Source: Taishania sp037189645 (GTDB lineage Bacteria > Bacteroidota > Bacteroidia > Flavobacteriales_D > Crocinitomicaceae). From it: a DNA stretch of 64,000 nt. The first letter of the stretch is position 1; every line of letters starts with the position of its first letter. Location of the stretch: positions 1 through 64,000 of the forward strand of contig JBBCIY010000007.1 in the NCBI GenBank assembly GCA_037189645.1. Direction: 5' to 3'. This document shows, piece after piece, positions 51,983 through 61,618 of this stretch. The notes beneath the pieces are model-generated. The model was not told the origin of the DNA. It saw only the letters and a list, made by a program, of their open reading frames with translations, and made no database searches. The position numbers and the translations under genes are program-made.

Positions 51983-53206
51983 ATGAGACAACCCATACTC
52001 TTCATCGGAATATTTATACTAACATCTTTCGGGTTTTCCTTTGCTCAGGATTGCTCCGGGAATCGTTATTATCAGGAAATTTTCACTAATACAACAACGA
52101 TTTCCGATGTACAATACGGCTCGAACCTTCTTCAGGATGAAATGACACAACAGGATCTATTGCTGAACATCTATCTTCCCACAGGAGATACTGATACCGA
52201 TCGTCCATTGGTGATCTTTGCACACGGAGGCTCTTTTATCGGTGGTAACAAAGAGCAAATGGCTGCCCGATGCAACACACTCGCCCGGATGGGATATGTA
52301 TCTGCTTCCATTTCCTATCGGCTGTTATCCATGGATTCGGTTGTAATGACAAATCCCGGGCTGGAATTTCAAAAAGAAGTTATCAGAGCAGTTCATGACA
52401 TGAAAGCGGCAATCCGTTTTTTCAGAAGGTCGGTTGCCGAGGACGGCAATCCTTACGGCATTAATCCGGATATTATCATTGTTGGCGGAAGTTCTGCCGG
52501 CGCAATACTTGCAAATCATGTCACCTACATGGATGATGTATCTAAAGTTCCGGCAGATATAATTTCTTATGTAGCCGACCAGGGAGGCTTAGAAGGAAAC
52601 TCAGGCAACAGCGGTTACAGCAGCGTTCCTCAAATGGCTGTAAGCCTGTGTGGCGCACTCGGAGACACAACATGGATAGAACCAGGCGACCAGCCTTTTG
52701 TAGGTGTTCATAATGTTACAGATAACATTGTTCCAAGTCTGGCAGGATATCCGACCGTCTCAACCTATTCAATTCCTGTGATGGTGTATGGTGACTCACT
52801 GATGCATTTAAGAGGGGTGAATGTTGGTATCAGCAGTGCATATATGAATGTAAACACTACCGGACATTGCAGCTTTCCTGCTACGCACGGAAAATTTGTG
52901 ACAGATTTCATGCATGAGCAATTATGTGTACAGGGGCTTTTAATGGCTCAAAACCCATCATCTGTCCTGTTTTCTGTGTATCCAAACCCTGCTGAACGTT
53001 CATTTTTCGTTGACATTCCTTCCAACGAATGGAACTGGAATTTATCTGTTGTGAATGTATTGGGACAAACTGTTTTTAAAAGGGAAATAGATGCTGCTGA
53101 ACAAATTGTTTCAATCAATGCACTTGACTTTAATCCGGGATTGTACCTGGTTCGTTTACAATCTGACAACGGAAGAGAAGCAACAAAACGGGTTATTATT
53201 AACTAG
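51983..53206 (+). CDS. Secreted alpha/beta-hydrolase (carboxylesterase/lipase) with T9SS sorting domain
   Basis: 407 aa with a signal peptide cleaved near SFAQ. The hydrolase domain has the HGG oxyanion motif (FAHGGSFIGG), the nucleophile elbow GGSSAGA, and the catalytic His probably in TTGHCSFP. The hormone-sensitive-lipase-like pattern suggests an esterase of short acyl chains. The last ~80 residues are a T9SS type A domain (VYPNPAERSFFVD, PGLYLVRLQSDNG, VIIN). The enzyme is thus exported to the surface or medium. It is a single gene. Confidence 0.9.
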   Translation: MRQPILFIGIFILTSFGFSFAQDCSGNRYYQEIFTNTTTISDVQYGSNLLQDEMTQQDLLLNIYLPTGDTDTDRPLVIFAHGGSFIGGNKEQMAARCNTLARMGYVSASISYRLLSMDSVVMTNPGLEFQKEVIRAVHDMKAAIRFFRRSVAEDGNPYGINPDIIIVGGSSAGAILANHVTYMDDVSKVPADIISYVADQGGLEGNSGNSGYSSVPQMAVSLCGALGDTTWIEPGDQPFVGVHNVTDNIVPSLAGYPTVSTYSIPVMVYGDSLMHLRGVNVGISSAYMNVNTTGHCSFPATHGKFVTDFMHEQLCVQGLLMAQNPSSVLFSVYPNPAERSFFVDIPSNEWNWNLSVVNVLGQTVFKREIDAAEQIVSINALDFNPGLYLVRLQSDNGREATKRVIIN

Positions 53207-53355
53207 TGGGGTTGGAAGATTATCAAGCGAATGAATGATTTCAGAACAGCGTATTATAATGAAACGAACGGTTAGAACAATCCAATGGCCATTCAAAAAA
53301 TGTTATTTTATCTCCATTTTTTTAAAATCTAAAATCTTTCAATTAAATTTGGGGC

Positions 53356-53625
53356 ATGAGTGAGAAAAAAACGAACGAGGCAAACTTCCATTTCGGATTC
53401 CGGAAAGAAAACTATAAATGGCTGCTGATCGGCTTAGCAATCAATATTCTTGGTTTTTTATTGATGATCGGGGGAGGCTCTGACGATCCGAACGTATTTA
53501 AGGAAGATGAGCTGTTCAGCACAACACGTCTTACGATTTCACCCATGCTGATCATCGGGGGATATGTGGTAATGATTTTTGCCATCATGAAGAAAAACAA
53601 ATCTGTTCAGAAGTCTGAAGAGTAA
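53356..53625 (+). CDS. DUF3098 small membrane protein
   Basis: 89 aa with two transmembrane helices (LLIGLAINILGFLLMIG and PMLIIGGYVVMIFAIM) separated by an acidic loop. This is DUF3098, found in Bacteroidota between cell-division genes and uppP. Here ftsX is not visible upstream. A TAAATTTG element at 53344-53351 is so close to the ATG that initiation would be nearly leaderless if used. It is the first gene of an operon with uppP and truB. Confidence 0.85.
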   Translation: MSEKKTNEANFHFGFRKENYKWLLIGLAINILGFLLMIGGGSDDPNVFKEDELFSTTRLTISPMLIIGGYVVMIFAIMKKNKSVQKSEE

Positions 53626-53640
53626 GCCCCTTAATAACGT

Positions 53641-54435
53641 ATGAATTTCCTCGAAGCAATCATTCTCGCCATTATTGAGGGCCTGACTGAATTTTTACCT
53701 GTTTCCTCAACGGGGCACATGATCATTGGCTCTTCACTGATGGGAATCGCTGAAGACGATTTTACGAAATTGTTCACGATCGTTATTCAGCTGGGAGCGA
53801 TCTTATCCGTTGTGGTCATTTACTTTAAACGTTTTTTTCAATCCGTTAATTTTTACCTGAAGTTATTTGTAGCATTTATTCCTGCCGCAGTGCTCGGTAT
53901 CCTGCTCAGTGACAAAATAGATGAATTACTTGAAAGCCCTGCGATAGTTGCCGTTTCTTTAGTGATCGGGGGTATTATCCTCCTGTTTGTTGACAATTGG
54001 TTTAAAAATCCGACCATCAAAGAGGAAAAAGAGATCTCTTATCTGACTGCTCTGAAGATCGGTTTTTTTCAGTGTATCGCTATGATTCCGGGAGTTTCCC
54101 GTTCGGCTGCTACCATCGTTGGAGGGATGTCGCAGAAACTCACAAGAAGCGCAGCAGCAGAATTTTCCTTTTTTCTTGCCGTTCCCACCATGCTGGGTGC
54201 AACCGCAAAAAAAATGCTGGATTTTTTCAAAGAAGGGAACAGCTTCACAGGTGAGCAGATCAATTTATTGATCGTTGGGAATATCGTCGCTTTTATTGTG
54301 GCGTTTCTTGCAATTAAATCCTTTATCAGTTTTGTTTCCAAAAACGGGTTCAAAGTATTCGGAATTTACCGCATCGTTGTTGGTCTGACCATCTTAATAC
54401 TGATTCTTGCGGGTATTGATTTGAAAGTAGTATAA
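53641..54435 (+). CDS. uppP: Undecaprenyl-diphosphatase
   Basis: 264 aa, about eight transmembrane helices. The two catalytic motifs are EGLTEFLPVSSTGH (Glu-rich plus PxSSxGH) near the start and PGVSRSAAT in the middle. It recycles undecaprenyl pyrophosphate to the monophosphate carrier for peptidoglycan and O-antigen synthesis. The start is 15 bp from the DUF3098 stop and the stop is coupled to the truB start (TAATG overlap). Confidence 0.97.
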   Translation: MNFLEAIILAIIEGLTEFLPVSSTGHMIIGSSLMGIAEDDFTKLFTIVIQLGAILSVVVIYFKRFFQSVNFYLKLFVAFIPAAVLGILLSDKIDELLESPAIVAVSLVIGGIILLFVDNWFKNPTIKEEKEISYLTALKIGFFQCIAMIPGVSRSAATIVGGMSQKLTRSAAAEFSFFLAVPTMLGATAKKMLDFFKEGNSFTGEQINLLIVGNIVAFIVAFLAIKSFISFVSKNGFKVFGIYRIVVGLTILILILAGIDLKVV

Positions 54436-55133
54436 TGACAGTTGATTTCCAGGAAGGAGCAATCCTATTAGTCGATAAGCCATACGGTTGGACCTCATTT
54501 GATGTAGTCAATAAACTGCGGTGGAACCTGAAACGTAAATACGGCTTAAAGAATTTCAAGGTAGGTCACGCCGGAACACTGGATCCGCTGGCGACAGGTC
54601 TATTGGTGATCTGTACGGGAAAAGCAACGAAGAAGATAACGGAGCTGACAGCAGATGACAAAGTTTACACAGGTACTTTTCTTTTGGGTAAAACAACACC
54701 ATGTTACGACCTGGAAAAACCTTTTGACGATATTGAATATCCGACCGCTCATATCACACACGAACTGCTCACTGCAACGGAAGCGTCTTTCATTGGTGTA
54801 CAGGAACAATATCCCCCCGTTTTTTCAGCAAAGCAAGTTGACGGAAAACGTGCGTATGACCTGGCAAGAGCGGGAAAATCAGTGGAACTGAAATCCAACA
54901 CGATTGAGATAAAGGCATTTAAAACAGATGCAAGCCGTTTTCCTGAAATCGACTTTTACATTCATTGTTCAAAGGGGACGTACATCCGGTCTGTTGCCAA
55001 TGATTTCGGTAAAAAACTGGATTCGGGAGCCACATTAATCGCTTTAAGGCGTATCTGTTCGGGAGAATTCCGTATCGAAGATGCAAAACAGGTGGATGAA
55101 TGGATTGAAATCATCCGGGCAACCGAAGTATGA
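54435..55133 (+). CDS. truB: tRNA pseudouridine(55) synthase
   Basis: 232 aa. The catalytic Asp is in GHAGTLDPLATGLL, and the substrate-binding KGTYIRSVANDFG block is present. It isomerises U55 in the T-loop of tRNAs. It is shorter than E. coli TruB because the C-terminal PUA-like extension is reduced, which is common in Bacteroidota. Its ATG overlaps the end of uppP. Confidence 0.96.
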   Translation: MTVDFQEGAILLVDKPYGWTSFDVVNKLRWNLKRKYGLKNFKVGHAGTLDPLATGLLVICTGKATKKITELTADDKVYTGTFLLGKTTPCYDLEKPFDDIEYPTAHITHELLTATEASFIGVQEQYPPVFSAKQVDGKRAYDLARAGKSVELKSNTIEIKAFKTDASRFPEIDFYIHCSKGTYIRSVANDFGKKLDSGATLIALRRICSGEFRIEDAKQVDEWIEIIRATEV

Positions 55134-55271
55134 TTCTATTCCAGACAGCATTTTAAATTCCGTTAACTGTCAGCATACAGCCTGTTTCCACAGACTGAAA
55201 ATGAATAATCCGTCTTTGAATTAATTAAGTGTTTTTAAGTCGTTTACTTGCTTCTTAAAAATAATTTTACA

Positions 55272-55279
55272 TATATTTG
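55272..55279 (+). promoter_or_regulatory. Bacteroidete promoter element for the 152-aa lipoprotein
   Basis: TATATTTG with TTG at 55248-55250, a spacing of 21, within the known range. Confidence 0.68.
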
Positions 55280-55350
55280 CCGCAACAACTAAACTTTAAT
55301 TTCATTTATTAAAGGGTACTACAATTATTTATTTCACTAAAATCAATAGG

Positions 55351-55809
55351 ATGAGAAAAAAAACTTTGACGTTAACAGCCTTGGCCGTAACTTGTTGTGC
55401 GATGATGTTAGCCGGATGTAAAAAAGAAGGATGTACGGATTCAACTGCATCAAATTTTAATCCCGATGCAAAAAAAGATGACGGAAGCTGTAAAAAATCC
55501 CTTACCGATTCAAGAGACCTGCTGGTAGGAAATTATTTAGTGACGGACAGCGTGTTTGTGGCAGGAGTATTTTCCGAAGAGAAGATCTACGTGTTGCAAA
55601 TCACCAAAGGAAATACGAAAAAGGATACTGTTTATGTCAACAATTTCTGGAATGAAGGAGGAAGCCTGGAAGGAATTACTGCAGGAATCAATTTCTCAAT
55701 TCCATCACAGGGAGGTGTTTCCGGGCTGGGAAAAGTAAGCGGCGGAGCACTCACATTTGACATTTCAGCAGGAGGAGCCGATCACAAGGGGTCCGGAACA
55801 AGACAATAA
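55351..55809 (+). CDS. Predicted lipoprotein with Cys-rich DDGSC motif
   Basis: 152 aa with a signal peptide and lipobox LAGC. Directly after the lipid Cys comes the short motif CTDSTASNFNPDAKKDDGSC, a calcium-loop-like unit (NPDAxxDDGSC) found in repeats of many bacteroidete surface proteins. The remaining ~110 residues are beta-rich (KIYVLQITKG, TVYVNNFWNEGG, LTFDISAGG). Its function is unknown. It has its own promoter and terminator. Confidence 0.82.
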   Translation: MRKKTLTLTALAVTCCAMMLAGCKKEGCTDSTASNFNPDAKKDDGSCKKSLTDSRDLLVGNYLVTDSVFVAGVFSEEKIYVLQITKGNTKKDTVYVNNFWNEGGSLEGITAGINFSIPSQGGVSGLGKVSGGALTFDISAGGADHKGSGTRQ

Positions 55810-55831
55810 TATAAATATAATAGTTTACAAC

Positions 55832-55866
55832 CAGAAAGGCGGTTACACGGTGTGGCCGCCTTTCTG
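55832..55866 (+). terminator. Terminator of the lipoprotein gene
   Basis: An 11-bp perfect stem CAGAAAGGCGG/CCGCCTTTCTG with an inner CACGGTG loop pairing, about 23 bp after the stop. Confidence 0.82.
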
Positions 55867-55935
55867 ATTTAAGCTCAGACCTTCGTAATGTATAACCGTG
55901 GAACTATTGCCCGGAAACGGCATCTTCTATCGCTA

Positions 55936-57501
55936 TCACTTGAAATGTAAGATCCCGTAAAGCTCTTTTCCTTTAAAGCCCGTATAGATCAGCATTTCCT
56001 TCGCGTCGTAATCAATTTTAAACAATTTGGGATAAGCCAGTGTTTTGGTCTCCTTCCGGCTGAATAACGTATAACGGTTTTGAATCCCGCTTGCCAGGTC
56101 GATCTCTGTCATTGCAACAACGTTGTGCTTTAGATTGAAGCGGGAAGAATAGACATTATTCGGGATGTATTTTCCGGACTGGTCGTAATTGTCAATATTG
56201 TCGTTGAAGATCAAACGCAGCTTGTCTCCGTCCACAATGCTTGCAAATGAGCTGTAAGGACCGCCGTCATTCGTTGATATCTGTGATTTCCTGACCTTTT
56301 CTATCCAGTCAAAATTTCCCAACCGGCCTATTTTAAAAACGACGATATCGTTGTAGTAATAGGTATAACTGAACGTCACCATGCTTCTTGTATCCGAAAA
56401 CGAACGAACCACGACATAGTTCTGCTCCATTACCCCGACAATGCTTCCGTCGGGCAGTATCTGGGCTTCCCGCATCTGATAATTGTACAAAGCAGGTTCT
56501 TCCTTTCCTCGTTCAATGCGTCTTTCCGCGCGCTGGATCTCTTTTTCCGTCCAGTCCTCTGTTATAAAATCACGGTAAAATTCCTGGAATCCTTCCCGGA
56601 TGACCTTTTGATTCCTGATATCGACCTGCATGTAGAAAACCCCGTTTACCCCTCTGTATTCGTTGCTTCCATACACCCCGGTGATGGTAAACGCCGTGCT
56701 GTCATCCGTATTAATGGAGATCGCCTCGATGCGCTTCCCTTCAACCGGCATTGTATAACGCTCCAGCCCGATGTCATTGCTTACCTGATAAATGTGCATC
56801 GCCTTATAAATCACATCCGGCTGGCCGGACCTTCTATCCTCGTTCTTTTTGAATTCTTTGACAACAAAGAAATAATGCCCCGTATTGCTCAGCAAATGAC
56901 TGGTGATCTGGGAATATCGGGACTCGAACGGAACCTCATATTCTCCTTCATCAATCTGGTTGTATTTATCGTCGTAGACAACATAACCATAAACATCTTT
57001 GTCCTTTTTCTTCCCCACGAGCAGCCATAAAACGGCAAAGTATTTTTTATCTTTTGACTGGATGACCTTGATCGGCTCTTTCGTCATTCCCTTTATCAGG
57101 TCGTATTCCGCCAGCAGCTTAGCTTCTCCTTTTGGTTCCAGGTCATAGCCGTATTGCTGCAGAAAGACCTGCTCTTTTCCATCCCGTATATTTGTTAGCA
57201 CCACTACCGGATGGTCATTCACAATTAAAACCTCTTCAAAATTGGCGATGTTCTGGTTAACAGAGATCGAAATGCGTTTTGATTTTGTTTCTTTCAGGTC
57301 ATCGAATCGTGACAGGTAATACCCGCCGAACATATTCCCTCCTTTCCAGCGGAGCGTATAGAAATCTTTGCTGTGAAACGGAAGCAGTTCCATCAAATGC
57401 CCGGAACGTCCTTCCAGCTCTCCCCACTCCAATACCTTTTCCTGGGCTACCGCCAGGAAGCTGCCCATCAGTAAAAAGATCATTGCCAGGAGTTTATTCA
57501 T
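55936..57501 (-). CDS. Hypothetical exported protein co-encoded with purB (521 aa)
   Basis: A signal peptide (KLLAMIFLLMGSF, cleavage near AVAQ) is followed by a large beta-rich soluble domain with repeated WxxGxNMFGGYYLSRF-type strands and blocks that could be a beta-propeller (VVLTNIRDGKEQVFL, FAVLWLLVGKKKD, FFVVKEFKKNED). No family is recognised. It begins 7 bp after the purB stop, so it is co-transcribed with purB, an odd partner for a secreted protein. Confidence 0.7.
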   Translation of the reverse strand: MNKLLAMIFLLMGSFLAVAQEKVLEWGELEGRSGHLMELLPFHSKDFYTLRWKGGNMFGGYYLSRFDDLKETKSKRISISVNQNIANFEEVLIVNDHPVVVLTNIRDGKEQVFLQQYGYDLEPKGEAKLLAEYDLIKGMTKEPIKVIQSKDKKYFAVLWLLVGKKKDKDVYGYVVYDDKYNQIDEGEYEVPFESRYSQITSHLLSNTGHYFFVVKEFKKNEDRRSGQPDVIYKAMHIYQVSNDIGLERYTMPVEGKRIEAISINTDDSTAFTITGVYGSNEYRGVNGVFYMQVDIRNQKVIREGFQEFYRDFITEDWTEKEIQRAERRIERGKEEPALYNYQMREAQILPDGSIVGVMEQNYVVVRSFSDTRSMVTFSYTYYYNDIVVFKIGRLGNFDWIEKVRKSQISTNDGGPYSSFASIVDGDKLRLIFNDNIDNYDQSGKYIPNNVYSSRFNLKHNVVAMTEIDLASGIQNRYTLFSRKETKTLAYPKLFKIDYDAKEMLIYTGFKGKELYGILHFK

Positions 57502-57508
57502 ATAGCTG

Positions 57509-58864
57509 TTATTTTACAAGTTGTATTCCTGTGTAATTGTGAGGAGAGATCCGCTTCAGCTCTGCTTTCAGCTCTTCACTTACATTTAAAGTATCAACGA
57601 AAGAATGGACGGTTTCTTTTGTTACACGCTCATTTTTTCTCGTTAATCCTTTCAAAGCCTCGTACGGTTTTTCAAATCCCTCTCTTCTCAGGATGGTTTG
57701 AATCGCCTCCGCCACAACCGCCCAGTTGTCTTCCAGGTCATCGTGGAACGCCTGTTCGTTTAATAATAACTTATCCAGACCTGCCAAGGTTGCTTTGATC
57801 GCAATAAATGTATGTGCAAAAGGCATACCAATTGTGCGCAGAACAGTTGAATCCGTCAGGTCCCGCTGTAATCTTGATACCGGTAATTTGATTGCCAGGT
57901 GTTCAAACAACGCATTCGCGATCCCGATATTTCCTTCGGAATTTTCAAAATCGATCGGGTTGACTTTATGAGGCATAGCGGATGAGCCGATTTCCCCTTC
58001 TTTCAGCCGCTGCTTAAAATAGTCCTGGGAAATATAGGTCCAGATGTCTCTGTCCAGGTCCAGGATGATCGTATTGATGCGCTTCAATGCATCGAATAAC
58101 GCGGCGATATTATCGTAATGCTCAATTTGCGTCGTTGTCTGTGAACGGTTCAAACCAAGCTTGCCGTTTACAAAATCATTGGCAAAAGCGACCCAGTCGT
58201 GTTGGGGAAAAGCAACGAAATGGGCGTTGAAATTTCCCGTTGCGCCACCGAATTTCGCGGAATACGGTATTTGTTTCAGCAGATCCAGCTGACGCTCAAT
58301 GCGTTCCTCAAATACCTGGAATTCTTTTCCCAACCGTGTTGGGGAAGCCGGCTGACCGTGCGTGCGTGCCAGCATCGGGATATCTTTCCATTCGGTCTTG
58401 AGTGCTTTCAGCTTGTCCAGCAATTGCTGTAACAATGGCAGGTATTGTTCGCTCACCGCGTCTTTTAATGAAAGCGGAACAGCGGTATTATTAATGTCTT
58501 GTGAAGTCAGACCGAAGTGCACGAATTCCAGGTGTGCTTCCAGTTCCAGCTCCTGCATTTTCTCTTTCAGGAAATATTCCACCGCTTTTACATCGTGGTT
58601 TGTCGTTTTTTCAACGTTCTTAATCCACAATGCGTCTTCTTCCGAGAAGTTGGTACAGATGGCTCTCAAACCGGCAAATTTTTCTTTCGGAAAATCCTTA
58701 AGCGGTTCAATTCCTGCTTCAACCAGAGCAATTAAATATTCTACCTCAACGATTACTCTGTATCTGATCAATCCAAATTCGGAGAAATACGGCTGAAGTT
58801 CATTTGTCTTCCGTTGATAGCGCCCGTCAATCGGCGAAATAGCTGTTAAACTGCTTAATTTCAT
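57509..58864 (-). CDS. purB: Adenylosuccinate lyase
   Basis: 451 aa of the aspartase/fumarase superfamily. The signature GEIGSSAMPHKVNPIDFENSEG is present, and so are the catalytic His in RTHGQPASPT and the N-terminal LTAISPIDGRY. It performs two steps of purine synthesis (SAICAR to AICAR and adenylosuccinate to AMP). It is the E. coli-like long-type enzyme. A promoter element is at 58916-58923. Confidence 0.97.
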   Translation of the reverse strand: MKLSSLTAISPIDGRYQRKTNELQPYFSEFGLIRYRVIVEVEYLIALVEAGIEPLKDFPKEKFAGLRAICTNFSEEDALWIKNVEKTTNHDVKAVEYFLKEKMQELELEAHLEFVHFGLTSQDINNTAVPLSLKDAVSEQYLPLLQQLLDKLKALKTEWKDIPMLARTHGQPASPTRLGKEFQVFEERIERQLDLLKQIPYSAKFGGATGNFNAHFVAFPQHDWVAFANDFVNGKLGLNRSQTTTQIEHYDNIAALFDALKRINTIILDLDRDIWTYISQDYFKQRLKEGEIGSSAMPHKVNPIDFENSEGNIGIANALFEHLAIKLPVSRLQRDLTDSTVLRTIGMPFAHTFIAIKATLAGLDKLLLNEQAFHDDLEDNWAVVAEAIQTILRREGFEKPYEALKGLTRKNERVTKETVHSFVDTLNVSEELKAELKRISPHNYTGIQLVK

Positions 58865-58915
58865 TTTTAGTTTCCGTTAAAATCTGCAACAATCGGTTTG
58901 CAAAAAAGTAAGGGG

Positions 58916-58923
58916 CAAAGATA
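58916..58923 (-). promoter_or_regulatory. Bacteroidete -7 promoter element for purB
   Basis: TATCTTTG on the minus strand, 51 bp upstream of the purB ATG. Confidence 0.58.
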
Positions 58924-58942
58924 GAAAATTTGGTTGAATTTT

Positions 58943-58978
58943 CAGAAATAAGAAACGTTCTGATATTTCGTATTTCTG
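58943..58978 (-). terminator. Inverted repeat after ispG, possible terminator
   Basis: CAGAAATAAGAAA pairs with TTTCGTATTTCTG over 13 positions with one mismatch. There is no T run, so it may be a weak terminator or a regulator site for purB. Confidence 0.4.
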
Positions 58979-59008
58979 GTACGAAAAACGAAAATCATAT
59001 AAGAGTGC

Positions 59009-60919
59009 CTATTCCCCCTTCGGCTCTATCCAGTCTCCGTGCTCGGCAATGAGCTCAATCAATGCTTCCACGGCTTCGTCTTCGGGAACATTTTTTCGGA
59101 CAACCGTTTTTTCTTTGTAGAGATTGATCTTTCCGGGACCTGTACCGACATAGCCATAATCGGCATCAGCCATTTCTCCCGGCCCGTTGACGATACACCC
59201 CATGATCCCGATCTTGATCCCTTTCAGATGAGCAGTCTTCGCACGGATCTTGGCAGTTGTTTCCTGTAAGTCGAATAACGTTCTGCCACAAGACGGGCAC
59301 GAAATGTACTCCGTTTTGGAAATCCGGGTGCGGGTTGCCTGCAGGATTCCGAAGCTCAGCGAATTGATCACATTCAGGCTGTGATTTCCCGTGATCCATA
59401 CTCCGTCACCGAACCCGTCGATGAAATGGATCCCCAGGTCGGATGCACTGTGCAGCTGGAATGTCTCTTCATCGGAAGCGGCATAATGTGTTCTGAACAC
59501 AACCGGGTTCTCCACCTGATTCAGATCCAGCTTCAACCGGAATTTGCGGAAAACAGGTGTTTTGTGCTGCTTTTTAGTTTCGATCACAAAAACCGCATTC
59601 GGCCTGTTTTTCAATTCTTCCAGCTCAAATTCACGATCTAAATCAATCAAAAGAAAATGGATGCTCTCCTTACTGACTGCATCCCTGTGAGCGAACGGAA
59701 CCAGCGGTATGTATTTCGGATCGTTGCCCCAGGCATCGAAGTCCTGTAATAAACGAACGGTTCCCGGCACTTCAAAATCAATGTCCTGTTTGCCCAGGTA
59801 AACCACATCGGCAGCCAGGTCCATCAGGTTCCATTTGTCCAGCTGAACAGAATAACTGTAGCCGAAACCAAAGAAATTGGCCGGGGTAATGCTCTCTTTT
59901 TTTGACAGATCAGCAACAACAACCGGAACGTGACCATTTCCCATATTCGCAACTTCCAGCGTTCTTCTCCTGTTGTAGCTATAGGGTGAATAGGTCAACG
60001 GAAGTTCTTCAGGATCGCGCTCGTTTTCAATTCCATCAAATTTCGCAAGCAATTTCTTCGCAACGGGAATCTCGTATTCCGGGTTCTCTGTCAGGGAAAC
60101 CCGGATGGTATCTCCCAAACCGTCTTCCAGCAACGCCCCGATTCCGGCAGCGCTTTTGATCCGCCCGTCTTCACCGTCACCTGCTTCGGTAACTCCCAGG
60201 TGCAGCGGGTAGTTCCGTCCATTTTCAATCATTTTTGCCACCAGTAAGCGATATGCCTGTACCATCACCAGAACGTTGCTCGCTTTCATGGAAATCACCA
60301 GGTCATGGTAATCGTTCTTCTCGCAAATACGGATAAACTCCATTGCCGATTCCACCATTCCATCGGGTGTATCTCCGTAGCGGCTTAAAATCCGGTCGGA
60401 AAGAGAACCATGATTGGTTCCGATGCGCATGGCACGCCCCAATGCTTTGCATTTCAGGACAAGCGGTGTAAATTTTTCTTCGATCCGCACCAGTTCCTGC
60501 CGGTAGGATTCATCCGTATAGTCGATTTCCTCGAACTTCTTTTTATCGGCATAATTCCCGGGATTCACACGGATCTTCTCAATGTAATCAGCGGCAATTT
60601 CAGCGGCATTCGGCGTAAAGTGGATATCTGCAACCAATGGAGTATTGTATCCTCTTTCAACCAACCCCTGCTTGATCAGATGAAGGTTTTCAGCCTCCTT
60701 TTTACTCGGAGCCGTTAAGCGGACAATTTCACAACCGGCATCAATCATCCGGATGGATTCATCAATGGATCCCTGTGTGTCCATTGTATCTGCCGTTGTC
60801 ATTGACTGTACACGCACAGGATTGTTCCCTCCGACCCCAACAGCTCCTATCTTCACTTCTCGTGTCGGAAAGCGTTTGTACCCCAATAAATCCACACAGT
60901 ACACAGATTGATCCGCCAT
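59009..60919 (-). CDS. ispG: 4-hydroxy-3-methylbut-2-en-1-yl diphosphate synthase, long form (IspG/GcpE)
   Basis: 636 aa from ATG 60919 (MADQSVYCVDLLGYKRF); a promoter element at 60939-60946 excludes the longer frame. The N-terminal TIM barrel, an insert of about 250 residues typical of plant, chlamydial and bacteroidete enzymes, and the C-terminal 4Fe-4S domain with CPSC and GCIVNGPGE are present. It acts in the penultimate step of the methylerythritol phosphate isoprenoid pathway, receiving electrons from a flavodoxin or ferredoxin; a ferredoxin is encoded at 10685. Confidence 0.97.
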   Translation of the reverse strand: MADQSVYCVDLLGYKRFPTREVKIGAVGVGGNNPVRVQSMTTADTMDTQGSIDESIRMIDAGCEIVRLTAPSKKEAENLHLIKQGLVERGYNTPLVADIHFTPNAAEIAADYIEKIRVNPGNYADKKKFEEIDYTDESYRQELVRIEEKFTPLVLKCKALGRAMRIGTNHGSLSDRILSRYGDTPDGMVESAMEFIRICEKNDYHDLVISMKASNVLVMVQAYRLLVAKMIENGRNYPLHLGVTEAGDGEDGRIKSAAGIGALLEDGLGDTIRVSLTENPEYEIPVAKKLLAKFDGIENERDPEELPLTYSPYSYNRRRTLEVANMGNGHVPVVVADLSKKESITPANFFGFGYSYSVQLDKWNLMDLAADVVYLGKQDIDFEVPGTVRLLQDFDAWGNDPKYIPLVPFAHRDAVSKESIHFLLIDLDREFELEELKNRPNAVFVIETKKQHKTPVFRKFRLKLDLNQVENPVVFRTHYAASDEETFQLHSASDLGIHFIDGFGDGVWITGNHSLNVINSLSFGILQATRTRISKTEYISCPSCGRTLFDLQETTAKIRAKTAHLKGIKIGIMGCIVNGPGEMADADYGYVGTGPGKINLYKEKTVVRKNVPEDEAVEALIELIAEHGDWIEPKGE

Positions 60920-60938
60920 TGTTATTTTGTTGCGAAAA

Positions 60939-60946
60939 CAAAGGTA
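60939..60946 (-). promoter_or_regulatory. Bacteroidete -7 promoter element for ispG
   Basis: TACCTTTG on the minus strand, 19 bp upstream of the ATG at 60919. Confidence 0.6.
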
Positions 60947-61057
60947 CAAAAAACCTAGACGTAAATATGACAGGCACCAGGTGAAAGATTATCCTGACTT
61001 TTTGGTAAATTCGCTCTATCGCAATAGTGCGGAATGACAATTTTAACATGCAAGATT

Positions 61058-61555
61058 ATGTCCGGGAAAACAAATGAAGCTTTTTATCAGTTAAGCGCTC
61101 AGACTCCTACGGGAGAAGCAGTTCCGATGTCCCAGTTCAGAGGGAAGGTCGTTTTGATCGTGAACACAGCCACCAAGTGCGGACTGGCTCCTCAATTCAG
61201 GGGACTGGAAGAACTGCATCAGAAATACAAAGATAAAGGACTCGTTGTGCTGGGCTTTCCCTGCAACCAGTTTTTAAGCCAGGAACCTGAAACAAACGAA
61301 ACAATGGTAGAAAGCTGCCAGGTCAATTTCGGAGTCACTTTCCAGCTGCTTGAAAAGTGTGATGTGAACGGTCCCGGCACCCATCCTGTGTTTAAATTCC
61401 TGAAAAAGAAACTGGGAGGCTGGTTTGGAAGCAGGATTAAGTGGAACTTCACTAAATTCCTGGTCGATGCCAACGGAAACCCGGTCAAACGATATGCTCC
61501 TACCGTAAAACCGGAATCGATCGAAGAAGACATTCTGAGACTGTTGCAACGTTGA
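61058..61555 (+). CDS. Glutathione peroxidase family (Cys-type)
   Basis: 165 aa from ATG 61058 (the frame is open to 61034). The peroxidatic residue is Cys41 in NTATKCGLAP, not selenocysteine. The Gln in FPCNQF and Trp in KWNFTKFLVD complete the catalytic set. Such Cys-type enzymes usually take electrons from thioredoxin rather than glutathione, despite the name. It detoxifies hydrogen peroxide and lipid peroxides. Confidence 0.94.
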   Translation: MSGKTNEAFYQLSAQTPTGEAVPMSQFRGKVVLIVNTATKCGLAPQFRGLEELHQKYKDKGLVVLGFPCNQFLSQEPETNETMVESCQVNFGVTFQLLEKCDVNGPGTHPVFKFLKKKLGGWFGSRIKWNFTKFLVDANGNPVKRYAPTVKPESIEEDILRLLQR

Positions 61556-61618
61556 GCAGTGTCAATCATTGTTCGCCATTCTCCCGCTCATTTTAAAAAT
61601 TCGGGTTAACTTTACGGT

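Noticed and set aside
53344..53351. TAAATTTG as a promoter for DUF3098-uppP-truB
   Set aside because: Only five bp from the ATG, so transcription would begin at or inside the start codon; not listed as a feature without support.
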